64,000 nucleotides of DNA from positions 11,556,814 to 11,620,813 of the forward strand of contig OY821740.1 of NCBI GenBank assembly GCA_963682055.1, written 5' to 3'. The notes under the pieces were generated by a model. That model had not been told where the DNA came from, made no database searches, and saw nothing but the letters and a program-made list of their open reading frames with translations. Origin of the DNA: Primula veris (taxonomy: Eukaryota; Streptophyta; Magnoliopsida; Ericales; Primulaceae). The position numbers and the translations under genes were made by a program. This document shows, one piece after another, positions 22,560 through 33,770 of this stretch. Position 1 is the first letter of the stretch. Every line of letters starts with the position of its first letter.

Positions 22560-25012
22560 ATCTGTTAGAACATTTGCTAGCAGATTATGGCTTAAATTCT
22601 GCGGACTAAATTTTATTTTATATCCATAAAACATTTGCCTTCAGAACTTAAAAGTAATTCCCTCTTATTTATTAGTCACCGGGGAAAATCCTTTTCGTTC
22701 TTTTATGTGAATAATTTATTAGACTTTATGATACTAACTTACCTGAAAACAATGTAATTTTAGAAACTTTCATAAAGGCTCTGCAAGTCAAATCTTTCAT
22801 TGCAAATTCAAATACATGTGCAAGTGAAATTCTTGGCTCTCATCATTCATCAAAAAATTAAAATATTAACTGTTTGCAGTACCAAAATAGTATTAGATTA
22901 GTGGAGAAGGAAGCTAGCTAGCTGTGATTATTTAAATACACCTACAACTGCGTAATGCAGATGATCGTATGCTTGCAAGAATCTTTTTAGAGTTTTTGAA
23001 CACACCTATTTTATACTCTTTAATTTGTTTTTCAAAGAAACCACACTAGACCGTTTGGTTTATTTGCTTAACATTAAATTTCTTTTAATTTTCCAGATTT
23101 AGAAACTTAAAAGTTCTAAGCTGAGCAGATTCATTTTTCCCCTCTAGTCCAGGCAATCCCTTATGTTAAAATACTATGGCAAAGACACAGGTTTTTTCAC
23201 TCTTAAAGCTGTATTAGGTATTATATCATGGAGAGGATAGCAGAATGATCAAAATGCGCGAAACTTGCATATTGTTAGGCCGGTCTTATATGACTTTGTT
23301 AGGACTTAGGTGCATATGTGAATTTGAAAATACTTTCTTGGGTAAAACATTCGGTGACTAGGGGCAGCATGAGATTGTTACGTTAGTTAGATGAGTTTCT
23401 CTCTCCCTAAGGACGGTCTACTGTTGCCATCAGGTTCCTCGGACCTTCCCAATGAATAATGATCGATATATGTATTGTGTGATACTAGGTAACTCCAGTG
23501 ACTTCCATCCAGCGTATATCCAATTACTGCTTGCTCTCAAATTAGGGAACATACTTGAATTTTCAGAAGATTGTTGAGTTGATGTACTTGAATTCAGTTT
23601 GATAAATTGGAGTTTTTACTATAAAAAGAAATTAGGGATTTTTCCCGCTTCAATCACTACAACATCTCTTGATTTTCTTTTTAGGTAAAATTAAGATAAA
23701 ACTCGATCTAATAGTACAAGAATCACACACAGGGTTGGCCAAGATATTGCACACTTCTTTTTCCTCTCCAAAGACATACATTATCGTCTTAACAAAAGGC
23801 GGATCTAGGAAGGGGGCTCTAGGGGCTACAACCACCCCATATCATTAAAAACTCTATCAACGGGTGTATATTTTCCATATATTAAATTTATAAAATAATG
23901 AATCACCTTCGAAATATATATTTTGTTAAAAAATTTGCACCCCATTTTTGAATGTTAGTTCCGCCACTAGCTAGTCTTACGAGGTACATAATCTGGTACG
24001 TATGTTGTAGTCTTAACTCTAGCTCCATGGACATTTAATTTATTCGCGCTCTATTTGAATTAACAAGATGAAGTTCTTTTAGAAGTCATTTCAACTTTCA
24101 AGTGCAGGTAGAGTAGCCATTTGAGCGGTACTGCTCTTGGGTGAATCCAGTTTCATCACTAGCTACTTATGAATGAGCCATTTAAGTTCATTTTGATCTG
24201 GATGGATTTTCATTTTATGCGTCCTTGATAATTTCTCTATTTCAAACACCCCTAGTTTCAGATTTAATTTTTCAACCAGTACTATTCATCATCTCAAGTT
24301 AGATACAACTGAAAATCCCTTTTTCGCTTGTTTAAGAAAATTTCAACGATGTGCATCGTTGCCTTTCACACAAAAAAATATACTACTAAATATTTCAACT
24401 TTTTCGGCAGTACATCGTTGCCTTTCACACAAAAAAATATACTACTAAATATTTAAACTTTTTCGGCAGTACGTACCTTGGTTCTTTGGTCTGAGGAATC
24501 ATTTTTCTGAGATAAACAATTCTATCTTTCTGAGATAAACAATTCTATCTTTTTCTTAGATAATGATGCAGTTAGTCACTATCATAAAAACATTGGTGTC
24601 AACTGTCAAAACAAGAACGTAGTTTATAAAATTCGAAGGTACACACTAACTGATCATACTTTATGTTAGTGTGTATGTTCATGAGCATGATAAACTTTGT
24701 CGCAAATTGCAATTTTTAAATTTCTTCAACTCAAGTCGTTTAAGGGAAACTAACAAATAGAACAATTAATGTAACCTAAAGTACTTGAGGAGAACCCGAA
24801 GGTAACTTTTGCTTTCAAAATTAAATGTGCGTGTGATAACATAATAGTAAGCATCATCTATTGAAAAATAAAATTAGGTGTTATGCTGATAATTAAGAGT
24901 TCAATAAAGGTCGAGTTTAGCCTTCAACATCACAACTACGATATGGTGGCTTATGGTGCAGATATCTCTCACGGCCTTTCTCTGCACCATCGTGGGCCTC
25001 GTGGCCATGGTA
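22560..25012. repeat. Segmental duplication, copy 1 (about 2.45 kb)
   Basis: Collinear in the same orientation with 28376-31072, starting at GAACATTTGCTAGCAGATTA in both and ending after a shared block with TCTGCACCATCGTGGGCCTC. Many small indels separate the copies. No gene recognised. Copy 1 alone has two extra tandem duplications: about 60 bp at 24352-24472, and a short one at 24500-24550. Confidence 0.85.
23797..23972. mobile_element. hAT-type MITE remnant in duplication copy 1
   Basis: The left end AGGCGGATCTAGG and right end AGTTCCGCCACT are inverted and resemble the CAGTGGCGGAGCCAG terminus of plant Tip100-like hAT elements. The same remnant is in copy 2 (about 29897-30085), so it inserted before the duplication. 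Confidence 0.45.
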
Positions 25013-25071
25013 AGACAAATCCGGCGCCGGCAAATTCGGACGCCAGCGGTTCAGATATACAACTTAATTAA
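24883..25071 (+). other. Short open frame shared by both duplication copies
   Basis: A 62-codon frame whose middle (AYGADIS, GLSLHHRGPR) is kept without indels in the copy at 30950-31144. I do not recognise the product. Inside it lies a hairpin at 24953-24990 with perfect 10-bp arms (ATGGTGCAGA and TCTGCACCAT, 18-nt loop), so conservation could reflect RNA structure rather than protein. Confidence 0.25.
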
Positions 25072-25292
25072 AGATTGATCTATGAAATTTAAACTAATTA
25101 AATATTGGTCTATTTTTCCTAACTAACAAATAAAAATGTAAAAAATAAGAAAAAATTAAAAAAATCCAGAAAATAAAAATGGAAAAAATTAAAAAAAAAA
25201 CTTTAAAAAGGCAAAATCCTGAAAAAACACGAATAAAATTTTTAAAATCCCAAAAAATCTAAAATAAACAAAAATCCAAAAAGGCAAAAAAG

Positions 25293-26343
25293 AACGGTCC
25301 GAGTCATCTTAATTCATTTTAAAAATAGTCTGAGTCATTTAAAGTTATTTTAAAAATAGTCTGAGTCGTTTTAAATCATTTTAAAAACAGTTTTAGTTGT
25401 TTTAAGTTATTTTAAAAACAGACTGAGTTATTTTAAAAGCAGTCCGAGTCATTTTAAGTAATTTTAAAAGCAGTCTGAGTCATTTTAAGTAATTTTAAAA
25501 ACAAACCGAGTCGTTTTAACTCATTTTAAAAATAGTCTGAGTCATTTCAAGTCATTTAAAAACAATCTAAGTCATTTTGACTCATTTTAAAAATAGTTTG
25601 AGTCACTTTAAGTAATTTTAAAAATAGTTTGAGTAATTTTAAAAACAGTCTGGGTCATTTTAAAAACAATCTGAGTCGTTTTAAGTCATTTTAAAAATAG
25701 TCTGCGTCATTTTAAAAGCAGTCTGAGTCATTTTAAGTCATTTTAAAAACAGTCTTCAAAAATAGTATGAGTCATTTTAAGTCATTTGAAAAACAGTCTG
25801 AGTCATTTTAAGTCATTTTAAAAACAGTCTGGGTCATTTTAAAAATATTTTAAGTCATTTTAAGTCATTTTAAAAAAGTCGGAATCACTTTAAGTTATTT
25901 TAAAAATAGTCTGAGTAATTTTAAAAATAGTCTGAGTAATTTTAAAAACAGACTAGGTCATTTTAAACCATTTTAAAAACAGTCTGAGTAATTTTCAGTC
26001 ATTTTAAAAACAGTCTGAGTTATTTCAAGTCATTTTAAAAAACAATCTGAGTCATTTTAAAAACAATCTGAATTATTTTAAAAACAGTCTGAGTCATTTT
26101 AAATCATTATAAAAACATTCTGAGTCATTTTAAATAATTTCAAAAAAAGACTGAGTCATTTTAAAAACAGTTTGAGTCATATTTAAATCATTTGAAAAAC
26201 AGCACGAGTCATTTTCGATAAATTTAAAAACAATTTAGTCATTTTAAAAATCAACTCGAATAATTTTAAAAACAGTCTGAGTCATTTTTAAGTCATTTGA
26301 AGTCATTTTGAGTCATTTGAAAACAATTGCAAGTTATTTTAAA
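25293..26343. repeat. Minisatellite of about 31-bp and 21-bp units
   Basis: The unit is built from GTCTGAGTCATTTTAA, GTCATTTTAA and an AAAAACA tail. Some units lack the middle decamer and are 21 bp. Roughly 1.05 kb and a few dozen degenerate units, all in the same orientation. Confidence 0.9.
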
Positions 26344-26900
26344 GTTTTTAACATTTTTTGGACTTTCCGGCCTTTTCCGACTTTTTCGAAATTTTTTCCA
26401 TTTTTTTGTGATTTTGGATTTTTTTATTTTTTTATTTTTCTTGGTTTTTTTATTTTTATTTTTTTACCATTTTTCGGATTTTTTTCGGGTTTTCGACTTT
26501 ATTGAACGTTTTTTCATTTTTTTGTGATTTTGAATTTTTCTTGGTATTATTTTTATTTTTTTTACTATACTTTGGGTTTTTTTCGGGTTCCCGACTTTTT
26601 TGAACGTTTTTACATTGTTTTGTGATTTTCGATTTTTTTTTTAATTTTTAGGGTTTTTTTTAATTTTTTACCAATTTTAGGTTTTTTCAGGTTCCCAATT
26701 ATTTTGAACTTTTTTTATTTTTTATTTTTTTATTTTTGGAATTTTCTTGGTTTTTTTGCATTTTTTTGGATTCCCGATTTTTTTAAAGTTTTTTTTGGTA
26801 TTTTTGTTTTTTTTTAGTTTTTTTTTAAAAATTTTCCGATTTTTCTGATTTTTTTTTTATTTTTTGAGTTTTCCCTATTTTTTCCATTTTATTTTTATTC
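26344..26900. repeat. T-rich low-complexity tract
   Basis: More than 500 bp of T runs broken by GATTTTTT, CCGA and GGTTTT words. It mirrors the A-rich tract at 25130-25290 on the other side of the minisatellite. Long phenylalanine-rich open frames here are composition artefacts. Confidence 0.85.
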
Positions 26901-27396
26901 TTATTGGGTAATTAGATGTGTGACCAATCCTTAATTAGTTTTACAAATAATGGGCCACTGCTTAATTAAATTTTATAGGATGACCAATAATTAAATAGTT
27001 TTGTTTTCATAGACCAATACTTAATTTCCCCTATATCTACCGTTAACTCTTATTAGCGAGTGTGAGACCATGGAATCCAATATTATCGTGTGTTTTCCCT
27101 ATCCCATATGATCAGCTTGATTTTGTGTGATTATGTGTACGTCGTGTGATCTTTAATTTGTCCGCATGTCTCGATTTTTATAATTTTTTTATATAGTTTT
27201 TTCCTGTGTTTTAAGACTTTTTTCAACTTTTTTGGATATTTTTTTTAAAAAAATTGGTTTTTCCAAAAAAAATTACCATGGATTTTGATCAAGCATTCAT
27301 CTGATTTGGTGAATTAAGACAAAATTCACATAGTGATGAGTTTTAATTAAATCTCATAATCGACAAAACAGGAATAGGAACTAGTAATTAATAAAT

Positions 27397-27582
27397 GGGA
27401 GAATTAACATAAACATATCATACACCTATTATATTAACAAAAACATACTCTCAAAAGTTACATTATCAAAAACATATATAAATAATAAGTATATGTATGT
27501 ATGTTTTTTAATAATTTAAATTTTTTGAGATTATATTTTTGTTAATATAATAAAAATATGGTATGTTTTTGTTAATTGTATC
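27397..27582. mobile_element. Small inverted-repeat MITE related to 18866-19791
   Basis: Starts GGGAGAATTAACATAAACAT and ends with the complement of GATACAATTAACAAAAACAT. The arms are about 65 bp and share the TATTAACAAAAACATAC text of the larger element at 18866. No clean target duplication was seen. Confidence 0.6.
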
Positions 27583-28375
27583 ATAATTTTTTTACAATTA
27601 TGGAATTACATGATTTTGTATGATTTAGCATCATTTAAGAATCAATGTAATATTTGGAACATTATGTTGCATTAAGAGGTATAACCATTTCTAAAGTTAT
27701 TGCCATATTTAGATATAGCTTAAAATGTGTGACTGCGTTACATGCATGGCGGATGAGTGTTTTATTTGACTGTTTATGGTACAGCCATCAGAACCACCGT
27801 TATATTAGAAAATGAATGATTAGATGATCTTTTTCAATAACAAACTTATTTTTTTTTTTAACAAATTAGAATTTGATAAATTAAAAACAAATTGTACGAC
27901 ACACTAAAAACTCAAATAAAAATATAGAACCCTAGAGTGACCTACCTTAAACTTAAATATTAATCATTTTTTAAAAAAATTATTTGACACTCTTTATACA
28001 AACGAGTTGTGAACCGGTCATATAGCGTGATTGTTCCCTAGTAATTCCCATGTCGATCATTGTATGTGAAAGGGGGTCGGTCGCCCCCATCGGTCCGGAA
28101 AAAGAATTAAAAAATAGTTTTGTTTAAGTATTTATACATAACTCTTTTAAATATATAATATTTAATGTAATTATAATCAAATTTACAGTCACAACCTATT
28201 GGATAATTATCGGTTTCAAGTGTCAGAAGTGATGGGTTCGAATCTTTTTACCTTTTTTAAAAATAAAAATATACAACTTATACGAAACTATATCCATTAC
28301 TTTTACAGTTTTACTATTATCTATATTTTTACAACTTACATTCCGGTAAATTTTGGGACAAAATATATACATCTG
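27583..28375. other. Intergenic, nothing certain
   Basis: AT-rich sequence. 27900-27970 weakly resembles the 120-bp repeat at 18541. No gene. Confidence 0.4.
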
Positions 28376-31072
28376 TTGTTAGAACATTTGCTAGCAGATT
28401 ATGGTTTAAATTCTAGGACCAAATTTTATTGTACATCTATAAAACATTTTGGCTCCAGAGAACTTAAATTAATTATTCCCTGTTAATAAGTCATCGGCGA
28501 TAATCCTTCGTTCTTGTATGTGAATAATTTATGAGTCTTTATGATACTAATTATAACTTATCTAAAAACAATATAAATTACGACTTTCATATGTATATGC
28601 TAGAGTACTCCAAGTCAAATCTTTCATTACAAATTCAGATACATGTGCAAGTGAAATTCTTGGATCTTAACTTTCATGAAAAAGTTAAAATATTAACTGT
28701 ACATTTGGCAGTACCAAATACTCTATTAGGATCGTTTGTTGGCCGTATTAATAGTACTTGTATTACAAGTACGCTCCGGATAAGGGCAGGATAACAAATG
28801 AGGGTTGTACTAAAATTCTAAGCTCGCTGTGATTATTTTAAATATACCTACAACTAGCTAACGCAGATGATTGTATGCCTGCAAGAATCTTTTTAGAGTT
28901 TTTTAACTTCAACTTCTATACTGTTTAATTCATTTTTTAAATAAACTACATACCGTTTGGTTTGTTTGCTTAGCATTAAATTTCTTTTAGTTTTCCAGGT
29001 TTAAAAACTTATAACTTAAAAGCTGGGCAGATTCATTTTTTCCCTCTAGTCCAGGCCCTATCCTTTGTGTGTAAATACTATGCAAAGACACAGGTTTTTT
29101 CACTCTTAAACCTGTAGTATTAGGTATCATATCATGGAAAGCATGGCATGAATGATCAAAGTGTGCGAAACTTGCATATTGTTAGGCCGGTGTTGTATAA
29201 CTTTGTTAGGACTTAGGTGAATATGTGAATTTGAAGATACCAAATCGAGGAGTTACAAAAACTAGAGTACTGTGAAATATACAACAATTGATCATCACTG
29301 CATTCTGTTAATCTTTTAGGGTTGCTGCGGCAACAGCCCCATGATTTTAAAAAATAGCGCTATATTCTCTTTTTGAATTATTGCAACTAATTAGGTTGTG
29401 AGGCAGCTGGTACTATATAAAAAAGTTACGTTCCTGATGAACCATTTTTTTTTAAATAGTTTCCTGGGTAAAACATTCCGTGAAGCACGAGATTGTTACA
29501 TTGGAGTTTCTCTCTCCCTAAGGACGGTCTACTGTTGCCATCAGGTTCCTCGAACCTTCCTAATGATCGATATATGGATTTGTTATAATAAGTAACTCTA
29601 ATTACTGCCATCAAGCATAAATCTAATTACTACTTGAATTTTCAGAAGATTGATGAGTTGATGTGCTTAAATTCAGTTTGATAAATTGAAGTTTTTACTG
29701 TAAAAAAAAAAATTAGAGATTTTTTCCTGTTTAAACCACTACAACAGTCTTAACACTTCTTGATTTTCTTTCTAGGTAAAAATTAGGATAAAACTCAATT
29801 TAATAGTACAAGAATCACAATTCACACCCAAGGTTGCCCAAGATATTTGTAAACTTTTTTTTCCTCTTCAAAGACATGCATTCTTGTCTTAACAAGAGGC
29901 GGATAACAAGAGGCAGAGCTAGGAGGGGCTCGCGGGGCTACAACAACCCCATAATATTAAAAACACTATCAACTGGTGTATACTTAATTTCCACATAATT
30001 AAATTTATAAAATAATGAATCACCTTCCATATATATTTTGTTTAAAATTTAGCACCACATTTTTGAATGCTAGTTCTGCCATTAGCTAGTCTTAAGGGGT
30101 ACATAATCTGGTATATTGTAGTCTTAACTCTAGCTCCATAGACATTTGATTTAGCAGCTCTATTTGGATTAACAAGACGAAGTTCTTTCAGAAGTCATTT
30201 CTACTTTCAAGTGCGGCGGCTACTCTAGCCAATTTGAGCAGTGCTCTTGGGTGAATCCAGTTTCATCACTAGCTGCTTATGAATGAGCCATTTAAGTTCA
30301 TTTTTGATCTGGATGGATTTTCATTTTATGCGTCCTTGATATATAATTTCTCTATTTCAAACACCCCTAGTTTCAGACTTAGTTTTTCAAACCACTATAT
30401 TCATCATCTCAAGTTAAATACAATTAAAATCACTTTTTCAATTATTTAAGAAAAATTGAACGATGTGCATTGTTGCTATTGTCTTTCACAAAAAAATCTA
30501 CGGAGTTGTAAATATTTCAACTTTTTCGGTAGTACGTACCTTAGTTCTTTAAGTTAAGAATCATTTTTCTGAGATATTTTTATTCTAACGATCTTTTGCA
30601 GTATTTTTAGATAATGATGCAGTTAGTCGCTATCATAAAAAACATTGGTGTCAGCTGTCAACACAAGAACGTAGTTTATAAAATTCAAAGGCGCACTAAT
30701 TGATCATACTTTATGTTAGTGTATGTATGTTCATGAGCAATTGAGCATAATGAGACTCTTTAAGACATATTCGAAAACTTTGTTGCTAATTGCAATTATT
30801 TTTTATAACTCAAGTCGTTTCAGGAAAACTAACAGACAAATCAATGTTAACTTCACTTACTTAAGAAGAACCCAAAGGTAACTTTTGCTTTTACAATTAA
30901 ATGTTCGTGTAATAACATAATCATAAGCATCATCTATTAAATAAAATAAATGTCCGTAATTAAAAGTTCTATAAAGGCAGAGTTTAGCCTTCAACGTCAA
31001 AGCCACGGCAAGGGGGCTTATGGTGCAGATATCTCTCGGGGCCTTTCTCTGCACCATCGTGGGCCTCGTTCA
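28376..31072. repeat. Segmental duplication, copy 2 (about 2.7 kb)
   Basis: Direct-orientation counterpart of 22560-25012. The best preserved parts are 29505-29570 (CTCCCTAAGGACGGTCTACT and following) and the last 120 bp, with a hairpin at 31020-31057 identical in its arms to that of copy 1. An open frame at 30950-31144 parallels that at 24883. Confidence 0.85.
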
Positions 31073-31146
31073 TGTGGTGATATAGATAGAGATATAGAAT
31101 CTATAGATATATATATGGAGAGAGAGAGAGAAATGGGTCTTTGACA

Positions 31147-32217
31147 TGCATTCATTTTTCATTACTGTAATTTCTCATATAGGACATGGGATTCCAAATC
31201 CCACGTGGTCTGTCATGTGTAACTTTTGACAAAAAAAAAATTCTTTCATTTTATTTTTTTTCTTTTTTAATTTTATCCAAAAACTTTATCAATTTTATCC
31301 AAAAAAATCTTAACCATCAACCATCAAACTATTTCGTATATTAAATTAATATATTTTTTTATCGAATCAATATCACTCAACCACTACAATTATCCCCAAT
31401 TTTACAAAAAAAAAAACCTCTCCCAAAAAAAACTTTAAATTTTACCACAAAAAAATGTAACCATCGACCATCAAACTCTTTCGTATATCAATTAATATAT
31501 TTTTTCTCCAATAACATCACTCTATCACTACATTTATTCCCAAATTTACCCAAAAAAAACCTCTCCCAATTTTATCCAAAAAAAAAACTTCTTCCAATTT
31601 ACCAAAATAAAACATTTTCCAGTTTTATAAAAAATAAACTCTAACAATCAACCATCAAACTACTTGCTATATCAAATTAAGATTCGTGTTATCAATTAGT
31701 TTAGTGGTTGATGGTTAAAATTTATTTTTTATAAAATTGGAGAATGTTTTATTTTGGTAAATTGGGAGAGTTTTTTTTTTTTGTAAAATTGGGATAAATG
31801 TAGTGGTAGAGTGATATTAATTTGAGAAAAAAAATATATTAATTTGATATATGAAAGAGTTTGATGGTCGATTGTTAGAGTTTTTTTTTTTTTGGTAAAA
31901 TTGAAAAAAAAAATTGGTAAATTGGGAGAGATTTTTTTTGGGATAAAATTGGGGATAATTGTAGTGGTAGAGTGATGTTGATTTAATAAAAAAAATATAT
32001 TAATTTGATATATGAAAGAGTTTGATAGTTGATGGTTAGGGTTTTTTTTTTAGTAAAATTGGAAAAGTTTTTGATATACAAAAACAGAAATCATAGACGA
32101 AAACGAAAAAAAAAAATGAAAGATAAAAAAATGACAAAAGTTGTCACGTGGTCTGCCACGTCCAATCCGACGTCCCTAATAGATATGAGAAATTACAGTA
32201 ATGAAAAACGAATACCC
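31147..32217. mobile_element. Foldback transposon of about 1.07 kb
   Basis: The two ends are long inverted repeats. Left has ATTCATTTTTCATTACTGTA, and the right complement has ATTCGTTTTTCATTACTGTA, each followed by AATTTCTCATAT, a CACGTGG/CACGTG block and AACTTTTG. The pairing continues inward with ATCAAACTCTTTCG, CTACATTTA and CTCTCCCAATTT blocks, so most of the element can fold on itself. Flanks TCTTTGACA (31138-31146) and TCTTTGAGT (32218-32226) match at 7 of 9 positions, suggesting a 9-bp target duplication. Confidence 0.6.
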
Positions 32218-32226
32218 TCTTTGAGT

Positions 32227-33156
32227 TTGAATGAGTTGTCAAGTTTGGAAAGCTAGCATTTAGTAATAATCTCTTTATTTATTGTGAGTGTGCGTGCCCT
32301 GCTAGTGAAAGCCTCTGGCTCCGCCACTGGCTTTGAATATACAGTATAGACAACCGAAAACTACTACAAGTAGAACAACACCAACGCCTAACATCGTGAA
32401 CCAATACAATGACATGACGAGACAAGAATCACTATGAAAAAAGTGTTAAGAATAGTGATCGCCTTTCTGCTATGACTTTTTTGGTAACAGTTGTGATATG
32501 ACTTGGGATTGATCTATGGAGGATGACGCTAAATATATGGATTGGAGAATGAAGAAGGTTTTCATGAATATATTTCTTCTATAACCTTTAAAATTAATTT
32601 TGAGGCACTAATGTCACAATAAACATGCATGTTCATTAAGATGCAACACGCCTAACTATTGCATCCTGGAATTAAATACAAGCATGGATTCTTCAAAGAG
32701 AAAATTTCGATGACCCTAGTGTCTTCAGAGACTAATGTCAGTTTCCCCCTCCCTCGTCTTTGAAGCTCAGAAATGATGAAGATTTCCGTTCATAAAAGGT
32801 GACCAAATCAAATTTTACACACCTACAATCAATCCTTAACTTTTATTGCTTAATTAAACCAGCATCTCATCATACTGCTTGGTAGAATTGGGGTGTAAAT
32901 TCAACACATTTTAACTACGGTTCAAATAAGATGAAAAGACGGCAAATATATCAAGCATATAATACTCTTGAGCTGCCAAAGAATTGAAAATCCCCATTAA
33001 TGTTAAAACTTACAATCGGATACGATCATAACGAATTGTCCTGCTTTCGTGATTACTAATTTACTGATTAAGGGCAATAAGCATATCAAATTTAAAAGCT
33101 AACATTTGGGACCAATCTAGCTACCAAAACTTGGTCCACGGCTCAATAAAATGAGG
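32227..33156. other. Intergenic, 3' side of the phosphate carrier gene
   Basis: No gene. At 32304-32330 a lone hAT-type end (CTGGCTCCGCCACTGG) marks an old, incomplete element. Confidence 0.4.
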
Positions 33157-33770
33157 AATGATCTTTCCCCTTCACATGAGTCAGTAAAGAACACTAGCTA
33201 TCAAACGCCCCAAAACGCATATGACTAGCTCCTAACTAACTGATAATAGCCGTTCAATATTTGTTGCACACTGATTTTATTGGTGGACTTTAGAAACCAT
33301 CATATCTCAGGTTCCTCAACAACTGAATGAACGGAGGTCCTATGACTTAGCAAGCTCAGACGAAACAATAGGGGAAGCAGCTGTGGCAACTTCGCCAGTG
33401 GTTGGCCTGTGTCAATACAGCAAATTCCATTAGTGTAATCAGAGATAGATTTCAATGCTCTTTCAAATGATCTTTCCCCGTCACATGAGTCAGTAAACTA
33501 GCTACCAAACGCCCCAAAACGCATATGACTAGCTCCTGACTAACTGATAATAGCCGTTCAATATTTGTTGCACACTGATTTTATTGGTGGACTTTAGAAA
33601 CTATCATATCTCAGGTTCCTCAACAACTGAATGAACGGAGTCCTATGACTTAGCAAGCTCAGACGAAACAATAGGGGAAGCAGATGTGGCAACTCCGCCA
33701 GTGGTTGGCCTGTGTCAATACAGCAAATTCCATTAGAGTAATCAGAGATAGATTTCAATGCTTTTTTAAA
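33157..33770 (-). repeat. Tandem duplication containing the last exon of the phosphate carrier gene
   Basis: Two adjacent copies (33157-33465 and 33466 to about 33770), each with the intron end, the 67-nt final coding exon and 3' UTR. They are nearly identical apart from a few substitutions and small indels. Confidence 0.93.
33340..33406 (-). CDS. PHT3: Alternative (distal) last exon of the phosphate carrier gene
   Basis: The second copy of the 67-nt terminal coding exon, with an intact acceptor (CAG before GCCAACC) and the same stop codon position. Spliced to exon 5 it gives the same reading frame and length as the proximal exon and differs at two residues (glycine to glutamate, serine to alanine in the tail). 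Whether it is used depends on splicing and on polyadenylation after the proximal copy. Confidence 0.7.

Larger units (their letters stand above)
25045..27045. mobile_element. Foldback-type element containing a minisatellite
   Basis: The outer 50-60 bp are imperfect inverted repeats: left from about 25053 (AGATATACAACTTAATTAAA), right complement from about 27038 (AGATATAGGGGAAATTAAG), both continuing into ATTGRTCTATGAAA. Inside, an A-rich arm (25130-25290) faces a T-rich arm (26340-26900) across the tandem array. No coding region. A target duplication could not be fixed. Confidence 0.5.

Noticed and set aside
25293..26343. Minisatellite considered as a CRISPR-like array or centromeric satellite
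   Set aside because: There are no unique spacers, the units are adjacent and degenerate, and a 1-kb local array within a mobile-looking element is not a centromere.
26308..26527. Phenylalanine-rich open frames resembling membrane segments
   Set aside because: They are produced by the T-rich low-complexity tract.
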